40,631 nt of DNA, taken from Hyphomicrobiales bacterium. Lineage in GTDB: Bacteria > Pseudomonadota > Alphaproteobacteria > Rhizobiales > Rhizobiaceae. The position numbers were made by a program, and so were the translations under genes. Shown here in pieces: positions 24,506-32,972 of the stretch. Below the pieces are notes generated by a model, which saw only the letters and a list, made by a program, of their open reading frames with translations, was not told the origin of the DNA and ran no database searches. The stretch is from contig UCOA01000083.1 of assembly GCA_900474095.1 (NCBI GenBank), positions 1-40,631 on the forward strand. The letters are read 5' to 3'. Each line of letters begins with the position of its first letter. Positions within the stretch are counted from its first letter, which is position 1.

Positions 24506-25897
24506 CTAAGCCAGATCGTCCAGCGTGTAGGCGCGGATGTAGTCGATCTTCATCTGCGAACCATCGGCAAGATCGGCGCCAGGACGGCCTGCCGAGCCGC
24601 CGACGGCCAGGTTGACCAGCATATACATCGGCTTATGCATGTCCAACGGCGTATCGGCGCGCGCGACGGCTACGTCATCGAAATACCAGACAATCTCGTC
24701 TTCCTGCCATAACACACCGTAGGTGTGAAAACCTTCGGTGCCGGCGACGCTGACGGCGCTCGTGACGGAGGTCTGTTGCCCGGTTTCCTTGGAGTGCACG
24801 GTGACGTGCACCGTATTCGGATCCTGGCCGCGCATTTCCACGACGTCCAGTTCCGGCGGCCAGGACCCATCTTCGGGCAGCAGCCAGAAGGCTGGCCAAG
24901 CGCCCTGGTCGTTGGGCATGTCGGCACGAATCTCGAAATAGCCGTAGGTCTGGGCAAAGGAAGCGTGCGTCGTCAGCATGCCGGAGGTGTAGTCATACCC
25001 ATTGACCTCGGCACTGATCGAATCCGGCGTCTCTTTGGCGGTAATCGTCAGGACGCCGTTGTTGATGGAAAAAGGATTGGCGCTGGCAGTTGGGGCATAG
25101 GATGGATTGATGTACCACTGAAGCTCACCATTTCCGGACAAGGTGGCACCCTTTTCCGGCGCCCACCAGTATTTCGCTTCCCACACCCCAGTCGTGCCAT
25201 TGTACAGTTGGAGCGTATTGAAATCGTCGCCAAATGTCTGCGTAAGAGCGGAGCGATCAAGGCTCAGCTCAAATTGACCGGCATGAAGATCGCCGATTGC
25301 CTCATTAGCAAAGACCAAGCTTTCCCCGCCCCCGAGATCAAGCCGCAGATTTGCGCCTTCCTGCGTTATGTTGTCGAGAAGCTGATCGAAGGATGTAAGC
25401 GAATAGCCATTCAGCCGGACGATGTCATCCGTGCCGAGATCGGTAATCAGGTCGCTGCCGTTGCCCTTGCTAAAAATGAAGGTATCGGCGCCGGTCCCGC
25501 CCGTCAGCACATCATTGCCGTCGCGTCCATCCAGGGTCTGCCGCCCGGACGCGCCCTTGATGATGTTGTCAGCAGCATTGCCGAACGCATAACGCAGATT
25601 GCCGGTCACCGTCAGGTTCTCAAAATTTTCCGGTAAGGTGTAGCTCATCCAGGTACTAATGGTGTCGATGCCCTGCCCGGCGGCCTCCTGTGCACGGTTG
25701 ATCGCCGAATAGAGGTAGTAGATATCGTCACCTGTGCCGCCGATCATCGTCACGTTGACGGAACTGTCACCCCACATGGAATCATGCCCGGCAGTTCCGT
25801 AAAGGGTCGGGCCGGAGTTTGTCGCCGAAAAAAACGCTGTCGAACTATCGCTGTAGAACAGGGGTTGCCCGAGGGCATTCAGAACGCTTTTGCGCAT
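24506..25897 (-). CDS. Secreted GH16 glycanase with N-terminal RTX repeats (ExsH-like)
   Basis: A 463-residue protein without a signal peptide. Residues about 33-60 and 107-140 contain Gly/Asp-rich RTX nonapeptide-like units (GGTGDD, LDGRDGNDVLTGGTGADTF) that bind calcium in type I-secreted proteins. A GH16 domain fills about 220-463, with catalytic strand ELDVVE (E349, D351, E354), the bulged form. By architecture it matches ExsH of S. meliloti and the PlyA/PlyB glycanases of R. leguminosarum, exported by PrsD/PrsE, which cleave exopolysaccharide. The RTX part precedes the catalytic domain here. ATG 25897 has GGAG about seven bases upstream. It is likely the extracellular partner of ExoK. 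Confidence 0.88.
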   Translation of the reverse strand: MRKSVLNALGQPLFYSDSSTAFFSATNSGPTLYGTAGHDSMWGDSSVNVTMIGGTGDDIYYLYSAINRAQEAAGQGIDTISTWMSYTLPENFENLTVTGNLRYAFGNAADNIIKGASGRQTLDGRDGNDVLTGGTGADTFIFSKGNGSDLITDLGTDDIVRLNGYSLTSFDQLLDNITQEGANLRLDLGGGESLVFANEAIGDLHAGQFELSLDRSALTQTFGDDFNTLQLYNGTTGVWEAKYWWAPEKGATLSGNGELQWYINPSYAPTASANPFSINNGVLTITAKETPDSISAEVNGYDYTSGMLTTHASFAQTYGYFEIRADMPNDQGAWPAFWLLPEDGSWPPELDVVEMRGQDPNTVHVTVHSKETGQQTSVTSAVSVAGTEGFHTYGVLWQEDEIVWYFDDVAVARADTPLDMHKPMYMLVNLAVGGSAGRPGADLADGSQMKIDYIRAYTLDDLA

Positions 25898-26147
25898 CGA
25901 CTGTCTCCATGAAAGCTGCCGGTCCGAATCCGGTCAGGCGTAGTACAAGCAAGCAAGGTTACCACCCTGCTCGCAACGGAACTATTGCAACGCAGCAAAT
26001 TTCAGGCCGAAATGGTGCTTATCGGCAAAAACTGCGGATGGGCGTTAACACGACGGCAACCGATCCCGTTTTGGAGCAGGCGATCTTTCCCTGGACGGTG
26101 CGTTGTGCCTATTTGGTATGCAGAATGGCGTCGACGATTGCGCGCCA
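25898..26147 (-). other. Spacer between exoZ and the GH16 gene, no gene seen
   Basis: This 250-base stretch contains no convincing frame. As both flanking genes read leftward, it would hold the exoZ terminator and the glycanase promoter. No clear hairpin or promoter consensus was identified. Confidence 0.4.
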
Positions 26148-27161
26148 TCAGATTTCTTCCGCTGGAACAGGCTTGGACCAGCTCTTGGGTTTCGGCGACT
26201 TGAAGAGTTTTGTGAGTGGACGCTCGAGCAGGATGTAAGCGCACGAGCCCAGGACAGCTCCGCCTATGACCGCGACGGCAAATGTGATGCCGGGATGCAA
26301 GCCAACGGACCCGCCTAGCTTTGCGACTACCGAGATCGCGAACGTATGCCAGAGATATATCGAGTAGGATGCATCCCCGAGAAAGGCGAACACGTGCCAT
26401 CGGCCTATCCTGCCCGCCGCTTCCAGAGACAGAGTTCCAGCCACAAGAGCCACCGCGAGGGGGCCGCAGTTGAACTCGTCGAATGGAAGCTTGAAGACTT
26501 GGAGCGCGAGGAAGCCGCCGATGGAGAGGATGACAAGCACTAGGCCAAGCTGGGGTCCAAGGACCTTCCCCTTCAACCACGCCTGCCCGATGAACATGCC
26601 GGCAATGAATTCCAGCATGATCGGCCGTGTGTAGGTGAGAAAGATTGGGTTCTGCGAGCTCATCAACAAGCCCGACAGCACCAGGACGGTGAAAGCAGCC
26701 GCGACCGCCACGAGGCGCCACCTGCGCTCGAGAAAGAGTGAAAGCGCAAAGATCAGGTAGAAGAACATTTCAAAGTTCAACGTCCAGCCTTGCACCAGAA
26801 CCGGCCAGATTTCGTCGCTGCTTGGCGAGCGGACGGGAATGAAGAACAGGGATGCGACGATGTGCTGCGTGGTCAGCATCAAATTTGGAAAGAGGCCGAG
26901 AATACCACCGGCAACCATCACCATCGTCGCCAGCCAATAAATCGGAGCGATTCGGCGGACGCGCTCGTAAAGAAAACCGGCTGGCGTCAGCGCGCGCCGG
27001 TCGCTGATCACCCACATGATGAAACCGCTGATGACGAAGAAAATGTCAACGCCGGCGGCACCGATCGCGAAATGATGACCGGTCTTCTCCGCGGCGTGAA
27101 AGACAACGACGGCAAGTGCTGCAAACGCACGAAGGTACTGGATCCCGTAAATCGTCTTCAT
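26148..27161 (-). CDS. exoZ: ExoZ, succinoglycan O-acetyltransferase
   Basis: A 337-residue acyltransferase-3 family membrane protein that acetylates the succinoglycan repeat. The N terminus IYGIQYLRAFAALAVVVFHA carries the R and catalytic H of the family; GAAGVDIFFVISGFIMW follows, then about ten hydrophobic segments. The C-terminal helix is followed by a Lys/Pro-rich tail. It starts six bases after the exoQ stop and is therefore in one operon with it. AGGTGA is seven bases before the ATG. In S. meliloti exoZ lies near exoQ, exoF and exoB; here it lies at the other end of the cluster. Confidence 0.9.
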   Translation of the reverse strand: MKTIYGIQYLRAFAALAVVVFHAAEKTGHHFAIGAAGVDIFFVISGFIMWVISDRRALTPAGFLYERVRRIAPIYWLATMVMVAGGILGLFPNLMLTTQHIVASLFFIPVRSPSSDEIWPVLVQGWTLNFEMFFYLIFALSLFLERRWRLVAVAAAFTVLVLSGLLMSSQNPIFLTYTRPIMLEFIAGMFIGQAWLKGKVLGPQLGLVLVILSIGGFLALQVFKLPFDEFNCGPLAVALVAGTLSLEAAGRIGRWHVFAFLGDASYSIYLWHTFAISVVAKLGGSVGLHPGITFAVAVIGGAVLGSCAYILLERPLTKLFKSPKPKSWSKPVPAEEI

Positions 27162-27167
27162 CGCAAT

Positions 27168-28454
27168 TCACCTGCTCCTGTCTGTGTCCATGAACGCCGG
27201 AGCGTGAACGTGCGCGTGCAGATACGGTTGTGCAAAAGAAGAACGGGAAGCCCCGACAGTGAGCCGCCCGGCCGAAAAATAGAGCAGGAAAGACCCGACG
27301 TGATAGGGGTTCAGAATATCCACCTCGACGAAAGCACGCATGAGAAGAAGGATGGCGACACCGAAGAGCACCGACGATTCCGTTGCCAGCGCTTGCGAAA
27401 GCAACCGCTTCAAGTGGCCGCCGACGGTGATCAAAAGGATGGAGCACAACAGGAACAGCCCGATAGCGCCTGTCTCCACCATCGTTTCGATAAAGGTGTT
27501 GTGAAAGTGAAAGCCGCTACGCGACCCGATATAGAATTCCTCCCAAAGCCGCTCGGCTTCCGAGAATCCCTGGACCCAATAGGCCTGATAGCCCACGCCG
27601 AGCAAAGGCGATGCACCCGCAGCCTCGATACCCTGCTGCCAAAGATAGGTCCGGCCCGTCAGCGTCGAATCCTTGCCGAATATGCCAAGGACACTGTCCA
27701 CAGCGCCGCCATAGACAGCGCCGACAACGCCGATCACGCCAATCACGATCACCGCGAGGAAAAACGTCTTGCGCGTTTGCGGCGAAAGCGCCGCCAAGAC
27801 CTGCAGGCCTAAGCAAATCCCAAGCACGGCGACCGTGGTCAGCGCTGACGTTGCCGATTGAGCGGCGTAGAGCGAATAGCAGGCGATGAGGCCAACGCCT
27901 GCAGCGGGCGCCAGCCAAATTCCCCTTTCGCGAAGCGTGAAAAAGGTTGCAAAGGCGAAATAGACCCCGAGGGAGGCATAGAATCCAAGCTGGTTCTTGG
28001 AGGCGAAGGCACCAACGAAGCTGAAGGTGCCGTCCAGCGGATCGAAATGGTAAACCCCGAACAACAGCGAAAACATCAGAACGACACCGATGCCGGTGAT
28101 CATGCCGAGCGTGAGAGTCCGGATGTCGACGACCCGCATTGCGATGAGTGCGCAGATCACGTGGGAGAGATATTGCAGCCCGGCTCTTGCCGTCACTGCC
28201 GGTGCGGCTGACCAGAAAATAGAGAGACAGGCAAACACCGCGAACGCAAAGATCCATCCATGCCTGCCAGAGCCGGCAAGGACGCGCCGATAATCGACCA
28301 GCACCAATGGCAGCCACAAGGCATAATAGAGGAGGATCGACACTTGGCCGAAAATCGAGGAATAGGCAAACACGAAAAGCGACAACGCCAGCGCAGCGAT
28401 GGCGTAGCCGCTGTTCTCACCCGGTCTGACAAGGCTAGCTTTGGCAACTCTCAC
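27168..28454 (-). CDS. exoQ: ExoQ, Wzy-type succinoglycan polymerase
   Basis: A 428-residue polytopic protein of the O-antigen ligase/Wzy superfamily with about ten to twelve hydrophobic segments. The start of the hydrophobic region (ALSLFVFAYSSIFGQVSILL) and the large periplasmic loop with GRTYLWQQGIEAAGASPLLGVGY, then GFHFHNTFIETMVETG, are the signature blocks. The N(H/T)-containing loop is the catalytic region in this superfamily. ExoQ polymerises octasaccharide units into high-molecular-weight succinoglycan. No ATG fits; GTG 28454 has AGGA six bases upstream, whereas the frame extends 40 codons further without coding character. It is first in an exoQ-exoZ operon. Confidence 0.9.
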   Translation of the reverse strand: MRVAKASLVRPGENSGYAIAALALSLFVFAYSSIFGQVSILLYYALWLPLVLVDYRRVLAGSGRHGWIFAFAVFACLSIFWSAAPAVTARAGLQYLSHVICALIAMRVVDIRTLTLGMITGIGVVLMFSLLFGVYHFDPLDGTFSFVGAFASKNQLGFYASLGVYFAFATFFTLRERGIWLAPAAGVGLIACYSLYAAQSATSALTTVAVLGICLGLQVLAALSPQTRKTFFLAVIVIGVIGVVGAVYGGAVDSVLGIFGKDSTLTGRTYLWQQGIEAAGASPLLGVGYQAYWVQGFSEAERLWEEFYIGSRSGFHFHNTFIETMVETGAIGLFLLCSILLITVGGHLKRLLSQALATESSVLFGVAILLLMRAFVEVDILNPYHVGSFLLYFSAGRLTVGASRSSFAQPYLHAHVHAPAFMDTDRSR

Positions 28455-29070
28455 GATCGGTCCTCGAAAGAGCACTCGCTTGCGTGACGGCGCTGCGGAA
28501 ACGGCAGGACGGTTTTGTTCGCTTTTCCAGCGGGCCGAGAATACCCGCTCACGGCGGCAAGGTATCCCTTCCATCTGGTCGCGCAGACGTCAAAGACTGC
28601 AGAGTTCAGAGCACTCTCCATATTCAGCGTTGGCACATAGACAGCATATGGCACCATCTTGTGCATCGCAACAAATTCAATCCGAAAGTATCTTGGTTCA
28701 CGCGCGAATCGTTCCCATAGAGCCAAAACAAATGGACCCTGTTTGGGCCCTGGAGACGTCATGCGAACGTCAACAACGCGGCAACTTGAGCCACCCTGCC
28801 ACCGATATCTGTCACGAATGTGTTTCCTCGGCCATTAATGGGCAAAAACAAACCTTTGCCTGCAGCAGTCCGTTGAGCGTTGCCATTCGTGCAATACCGG
28901 CCATGGCAGTTATCTCTCGCCAGGATCACCAGCACGCTTGCATCGCTATCGTTTCGACTTATATTGCAGCGCACTCGTCTCGCGCTCTGCTGGGCCGAGT
29001 ATCTCAATGGCTACAAGCCACCTTCACGCGCTGAGCTGGGCTCGTCGCGAACAACCGAAGGAGTCATTTC
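28455..29070. other. Gene-free spacer upstream of exoQ
   Basis: This 616-base stretch separates the exo cluster from the stress island. The frames on both strands (28441-29034 plus, 28451-28762 minus) lack any recognisable domain, hydrophobic pattern or good start and look non-coding. The exoQ promoter must be here. No GGAAC-N16/17-CGTT site was seen. Confidence 0.5.
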
Positions 29071-29316
29071 ATGACCATCTCAATCAACAACGCTGACGCT
29101 TCCGGCAACGCTGGCATGCCGCCCGTTGACGTCGGGGAAGCCGTCAGGCGTTTTCGCGAAGCCTCAGGCTACAGCATCGAGGACCTCGCGGTGACCTGCG
29201 GGCTGACCGACGTTGAAATTTCCAGGATCGAGACCGGAGAGGATGTCGATTCCGGCAGGTTAAAGCGTATTGCCGCTGCGCTTCAAATGCCGGCCTCGAC
29301 CTTCGATTCACTCTAA
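29071..29316 (+). CDS. Small XRE-family helix-turn-helix protein
   Basis: An 81-residue protein consisting of one Cro/C1-type helix-turn-helix domain (about residues 20-80). The pattern is VRRFREASGYSIEDLAVTCG followed by LTDVEISRIETGEDVDSGRL, then the final helix KRIAAALQMPASTFDSL. It is likely a DNA-binding transcription regulator with no effector domain. AAGGAG precedes the ATG at good distance. A terminator-like hairpin follows directly. Its target is unknown; it stands at the entry of the stress-gene island. Confidence 0.8.
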   Translation: MTISINNADASGNAGMPPVDVGEAVRRFREASGYSIEDLAVTCGLTDVEISRIETGEDVDSGRLKRIAAALQMPASTFDSL

Positions 29317-29319
29317 AAC

Positions 29320-29357
29320 CAGGGGTGTCGCGCCGAAATGGGGCGCGACGCCTGTTT
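29320..29357 (+). terminator. Intrinsic terminator of the XRE gene
   Basis: The arm ending TGTCGCGCC (29326-29334) pairs with GGCGCGACG (29342-29350), extended by CAGG and CCTG with a short bulge, and is followed by TTTT. Confidence 0.75.
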
Positions 29358-29576
29358 TGATGCGTCGCCTTCAGGCCGTTTCGCCGACCCAATAAAGATC
29401 GGTCCCAAAATCGCGTTTCGGCAGTTTGAATGGCTATTGCCTGTATCGGGCGCAGCATCAGTGCTAAAGGTTACCGGTACAGGCGCCGATGGGCCTCATC
29501 TGCATATCGCCGAAAGCTGTACCGACACGGCCGATTTCGGCCTGGTCGGCATCAAACATCCCGAAAGGCGACGTTC

Positions 29577-29810
29577 ATGGCCGAAAAATTCATCGTTCTT
29601 CCTTATCGCAAGGTTCGTGGCGGGATGGCGCCGGGAGAGATGCGTCAGGCCTCCAATGCCGCAAGCGCCGAGAAAATCGCCGCAGCCATGGCAGGTCGCT
29701 TTGCCGGAGTTGCCGCCTATGCAGTCGAGGTCGATGAAGAAACCGGTGACATGACGAGCCCGCGCCTTCTGGCGCAATTCGGGGAAATCGCCGAACTTCC
29801 GTCGTCCTGA
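29577..29810 (+). CDS. Conserved-looking small soluble protein
   Basis: A 77-residue hydrophilic protein: an N-terminal beta-like strand with basic loop (MAEKFIVLPYRKVRGGMAPG), an Ala-rich helix (SAEKIAAAMAGRF), and an acidic C-terminal strand/loop (AYAVEVDEETGDM). The compact strand-helix-strand pattern suggests a folded domain. A larger frame extends upstream to 29430, but ATG 29577 has AAAGG about ten bases upstream and gives the cleaner N terminus. I do not recognise the family. No EcfG-type promoter was found in front. Confidence 0.65.
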   Translation: MAEKFIVLPYRKVRGGMAPGEMRQASNAASAEKIAAAMAGRFAGVAAYAVEVDEETGDMTSPRLLAQFGEIAELPSS

Positions 29811-29930
29811 AGAACGTTGGGGGCGCAAAACCGATTTGGTCTGCCGCGCCAACAGAGCTCCTTTTTGATGCTTATTCGGGAAGAATAGCTGTGATTTCAG
29901 CCTCTTTCGTGGGCAGAATCGTCTTTCGCG

Positions 29931-29956
29931 GAACTTTCGCTCCCCCTGCGACGTTA
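29931..29956 (+). promoter_or_regulatory. EcfG-type promoter for the 30021 gene
   Basis: GGAAC (29931-29935), 17 bases, CGTT (29953-29956). Exact match to the general stress response consensus; the start codon is 64 bases downstream. Confidence 0.8.
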
Positions 29957-30020
29957 AAGGAAGCAGTTGCCTTCAACGTTTGCTGGCACAGGCTCCATTT
30001 CTCGAAAGGATATGAACGCC

Positions 30021-30491
30021 ATGAATCAACGTTTTGACCCTAGTGAAAACCGCAACGTCAATCCCGCGGCATGGCCGGCCGACAAGGCAAACCAGCCTGC
30101 AACGGATCCGTTGGCAAACCAGCGCCGGCCGGAAGATATTGAACCGCGCTCCACGCGTTCAAGCTGGCCGATTCTGATCATCCTTTTGGCCGGTCTGGTT
30201 CTGGCCCTGCTCGTCTGGCTGCCGGCCGAGCTTTCCAACGACCAGACGAACGATGCGGCTACCCAGCCGTCGACAACAGAACAAACGACGACACCACCGG
30301 CCGACAATACCACGACGACGACGCCACCGGCTGACAACAGCGCGACTCAGGGGACCGCAACCCCCGATACCAGCGCAACACCGGGCACGACGACGACGCC
30401 AAACGCTACGCCGGCAACCCCGGAGACGCAGACACCGGCCACCGGCACGGATACGCAGACCCCCGCTACCGGCACTGCCCCGCAGAACTGA
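30021..30491 (+). CDS. Single-pass membrane protein with Thr/Pro-rich exported tail
   Basis: A 156-residue protein. Residues 1-48 are hydrophilic (Asn/Arg/Pro-rich). Residues about 49-70 form one hydrophobic helix (WPILIILLAGLVLALLVWLP), and the remaining 85 residues are low-complexity Thr, Pro, Ala and Gln, including TTTTTPPADN and repeated TPATGT units. This suggests a tail-exposed, inner-membrane-anchored protein with a flexible periplasmic region. ATG 30021 is ten bases after AAAGGA; ATG 30012 is too close to it. An exact EcfG-type promoter lies upstream and a strong terminator downstream, so it forms a one-gene stress unit. Confidence 0.8.
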   Translation: MNQRFDPSENRNVNPAAWPADKANQPATDPLANQRRPEDIEPRSTRSSWPILIILLAGLVLALLVWLPAELSNDQTNDAATQPSTTEQTTTPPADNTTTTTPPADNSATQGTATPDTSATPGTTTTPNATPATPETQTPATGTDTQTPATGTAPQN

Positions 30492-30513
30492 TCTGCGCTG
30501 GAAAAACGACAAG

Positions 30514-30547
30514 ATGGCGGAGCCTCTTCGATGGCTCCGCCATTTTC
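30514..30547 (+). terminator. Intrinsic terminator after the 30021 gene
   Basis: ATGGCGGAGCC (30514-30524) and GGCTCCGCCAT (30533-30543) form a perfect 11-bp stem followed by a T run. Confidence 0.9.
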
Positions 30548-30594
30548 GTGTCCGCAGCATATCGGATGCGTGGGACGCTCAAAACCTCCTACAA

Positions 30595-30619
30595 TGAACC
30601 AAAAGCCCCGTCATCCGTT
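30595..30619 (+). promoter_or_regulatory. Near-consensus EcfG-type promoter for the BON gene
   Basis: TGAAC (30595-30599), 16 bases, CGTT (30616-30619). It differs by one base from GGAAC. Spacing and distance to the ATG (35 bases) match the exact sites. Confidence 0.5.
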
Positions 30620-30654
30620 TCTCTTTGTGATAATATTGGGACAAGGAGCGAGCG

Positions 30655-31149
30655 ATGAGACGCAAGACAACAAGAACGACCGGGCGTGAGGAAGATTACC
30701 GCGACTACGAGGAGCGCGACCTCAACGAAGGCTGGCCCTATGCCGACGCCACGCCCGGATCGGACACGAAAATCGGAAACAGTTCCTATGGCCAGGCCAG
30801 CCAGAACTTCGACGAAGCGGGCAACCCCGGCTTTGAGCGCAGCAGCGACACCGCGATCAAAAGCGCTGACGGCCCGGATCTTTTCAGTGACGATGTGGAG
30901 GCGGACGTGGAGGACGATGCGCTGGAAGAGACGATCGCCAATGCGCTGTCGGACAGCGACATAGACACGTCGGGTATGGATCTGAAAGTCCGGCGCGGCA
31001 TCGCTCTTCTGACGGGCGAGGTAGAAACCGCGCAAGACTGGCGCCGTATCGAGCGGTTTATTTACGAGAGACCCGGCATCTCGGATGTGCGCAACGAGCT
31101 AACTCTGCGTGGCGCCGATGGCAACATTCCCAGCGATTGGGACGACTGA
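30655..31149 (+). CDS. BON-domain protein
   Basis: A 164-residue protein with no signal peptide. The N-terminal half (1-80) is acidic and Tyr/Arg/Gly-rich and probably unstructured, with DYRDYEERDLNEGWPYADATP as its core. The BON domain lies at about 88-152: LEETIANALSDSDIDTSGMDLKVRRGIALLTGEVETAQDWRRIERFI, with the VRRGIALLTGEV strand-turn typical of the family. BON domains in bacteria associate with membranes or phospholipids; the exact role here is unknown. GGAG is at a normal distance from the ATG, and a one-mismatch EcfG-type promoter lies 35 bases upstream. Confidence 0.85.
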   Translation: MRRKTTRTTGREEDYRDYEERDLNEGWPYADATPGSDTKIGNSSYGQASQNFDEAGNPGFERSSDTAIKSADGPDLFSDDVEADVEDDALEETIANALSDSDIDTSGMDLKVRRGIALLTGEVETAQDWRRIERFIYERPGISDVRNELTLRGADGNIPSDWDD

Positions 31150-31180
31150 ACACAATCGGTGCGATCCGCATCCCTCCTGG

Positions 31181-31462
31181 TCAGCCGAGGGTCTCTTCGG
31201 AAACAGGGACGGCTGACGCCACCTTCCAGCCGAACCGGCTGCTGGACGGGCTGTGCTGGCCCGACATGGGAGGGCCGGCTGCCGGTCCGCGTGCTTCCGT
31301 GAGAAGCTTCGTTACGGCTTGCTTTGCTTCGATTGGAAATGAAAACAGGTGGCCGTCAAGGCTCCAGACACCGTATTTGACCGCGATGAAGCGAAACCGG
31401 TCGCCATCGGGTACCACAGCGCCCACAGGTTCGCCGTTGAACTCTATGACCTGTTTCTGCAT
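31181..31462 (-). CDS. Small protein of unknown function
   Basis: A 93-residue protein whose N-terminal 55 residues look structured: alternating strands MQKQVIEFNGEPVGAVVPDG and FRFIAVKYGVWSLDGHLF, then a helix FPIEAKQAVTKLLTEA. The C-terminal 35 residues are Pro/Ser/Gly-rich and look disordered. GGGAG is eight bases before the ATG. The gene is convergent to the BON gene with 31 bases between stops. A near-consensus EcfG-type promoter with an exact GGAAC lies about 90 bases upstream. Family not recognised. Confidence 0.6.
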   Translation of the reverse strand: MQKQVIEFNGEPVGAVVPDGDRFRFIAVKYGVWSLDGHLFSFPIEAKQAVTKLLTEARGPAAGPPMSGQHSPSSSRFGWKVASAVPVSEETLG

Positions 31463-31548
31463 GAAATCGCTCCCGCTGCCATTTGCCGGCAGTCATTTTC
31501 GCTGCGCACAGCACAACAGACCGAACCCTCGCTTTCAGCCGACGGTTT

Positions 31549-31573
31549 AACTCATGAAGGTGACGTTTGTTCC
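31549..31573 (-). promoter_or_regulatory. Near-consensus EcfG-type promoter for the 31462 gene
   Basis: On the minus strand, GGAAC (31573-31569), 16 bases, AGTT (31552-31549). The -10 element has one mismatch to CGTT. Confidence 0.4.
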
Positions 31574-31718
31574 GGCGGCGATGAAAAATTCGCGTTTTTT
31601 TACACTGGCAGAGCGCGGCGCGCGGCCGTTTCCGTTTCGAGCCGGCAGGGCGGCGCTCCGCAACCGGCTCGTCAGGCCGGCTGCAGCGGATCGACATCTC
31701 TCGCCTCACGACACGAGG

Positions 31719-32972
31719 TCACGCCAGAAAGCGGTGAGGCCTGTAGGGCTTGATATCGATTACCGTCTTCTCCCCGGTCATCGCTTCGGCAAGCGCGCGG
31801 CCGGTGACGGGGCCCAGCGTCATGCCATGATGGGCGTGGCCGAAGGCAAACCACAGGCCTTCGTGGCGGGGTGCCTTGCCGATGATCGGCATCATGTCCG
31901 GCGTGCAAGGGCGCGCGCCCATCCAGGGTTCCTCATCGCGGCGTTCGGCGAGCGGGAAAAATTCCCGGGCGACGCGTTCGGCGCGGGTCAACTGCACCGG
32001 CGTCTTCGGCGCATCGCGGTGGGCGAATTCGGCGCCGGTCGTCAGGCGGATGCCGCGCAGCATTGGCGCAAGGAAATAGCCTCTCTCCGCATCGAGCACC
32101 CAGTTGTTGAGCTGCGCGCCGTTTTCGGTGCCGTAGTGCATGTGGTAGCCGCGCTTGACGGCGAGCGGAAAGCGGTAACCGAGCTTCTTCGTCACCGTAT
32201 CGGCCCAAGGACCGAGCGCGACCACGACCTCTTTTGCCTCCAACGGGCCCTCCGGTGTCGCGACCCGCCAGCCGGCGCCTTCCAGGATATGCTCCAACGT
32301 TGCCGCATCGCCCGAAACGAGACGCCCGCCAAGCGACTGGAAATAGGTGAGATAAGCCCTGTTGAGGCTATGCGGATCGCTTATCGACCAAGGATCCGTC
32401 CAGCGCAGGCCGCCAGTCAAGTCGGCCTTGATCGACGGTTCCATGGTCTTCAGTTCGCTGCTCGACAGCTTATGATGATTGACGCCGAAGGCCGAGGACA
32501 GTTTTTCCGCGTCCTTGTAGGCGGCGTCACGGGCAGCCTCGGTGCGAAATACCTTCATCCAGCCATCCTTGCGGATAAGGTCGCCGGCACCGGAGGCCTT
32601 GATCAGATCGTCGTGCTCGGCGATCGAATTCTCGATCAGTGGCGCATACATCGATGCGATGTTCTCATGCTGCGTGAAGCCGGAGTTCCACCAGTAGCGC
32701 AGCAGGAAGGGCACAAGGCCCGGCAGGGCGCTGAAGTGGTAGCTCGCATCGATGGTGTTGTTCAGCGCGTAGCGAAACAGAGCGCCGAAGTCGTGCGGGA
32801 AACCATAGGGGAACACGCCCTCACGTTGAATCAGGCCGGCATTGCCGTAGGAGGTTTCTTCGCCGGCACCGCGGCGGTCGAGAAGAATGACGGACTTCCC
32901 CCGACGAGCCAGATGAATGGCCGTCGACAGGCCGACGATGCCTGCGCCCAAAACAACGACGTCTGTCTTCAT
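31719..32972 (-). CDS. FAD-dependent D-amino-acid-dehydrogenase-like oxidoreductase
   Basis: A 417-residue DAO/GlyA-type flavoprotein resembling DadA. The FAD Rossmann motif GAGIVG is at residues 9-14, followed by LARRGKSVILLDRRGAGEETSYGNAGLIQ, a DadA-type N terminus. The C-terminal FAD block contains EEPWMGARPCTPDMMPIIGK and HHGMTLGPVTGRALAEAM. It oxidises an amino acid or imino substrate in the membrane-linked DadA manner; the substrate cannot be told. GGGGAA precedes the ATG. It is the only clear metabolic enzyme in the left half of the stress island, and it lacks an EcfG-type promoter, so it may be an independent insert. Confidence 0.9.
   Translation of the reverse strand: MKTDVVVLGAGIVGLSTAIHLARRGKSVILLDRRGAGEETSYGNAGLIQREGVFPYGFPHDFGALFRYALNNTIDASYHFSALPGLVPFLLRYWWNSGFTQHENIASMYAPLIENSIAEHDDLIKASGAGDLIRKDGWMKVFRTEAARDAAYKDAEKLSSAFGVNHHKLSSSELKTMEPSIKADLTGGLRWTDPWSISDPHSLNRAYLTYFQSLGGRLVSGDAATLEHILEGAGWRVATPEGPLEAKEVVVALGPWADTVTKKLGYRFPLAVKRGYHMHYGTENGAQLNNWVLDAERGYFLAPMLRGIRLTTGAEFAHRDAPKTPVQLTRAERVAREFFPLAERRDEEPWMGARPCTPDMMPIIGKAPRHEGLWFAFGHAHHGMTLGPVTGRALAEAMTGEKTVIDIKPYRPHRFLA

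Noticed and set aside
28451..28762. 103-codon minus-strand frame upstream of exoQ
   Set aside because: Ends over the exoQ start, has no recognisable pattern and lies where the exoQ promoter is expected.
28441..29034. 197-codon frame in the spacer before the XRE gene
   Set aside because: No domain pattern, no ribosome-binding site and it overlaps the exoQ start region.
31638..31671. Inverted repeat CGAGCCGG/CCGGCTCG downstream of the oxidoreductase gene
   Set aside because: GC-rich arms with an 18-base loop and no T run on either strand; could be chance, not called as terminator.
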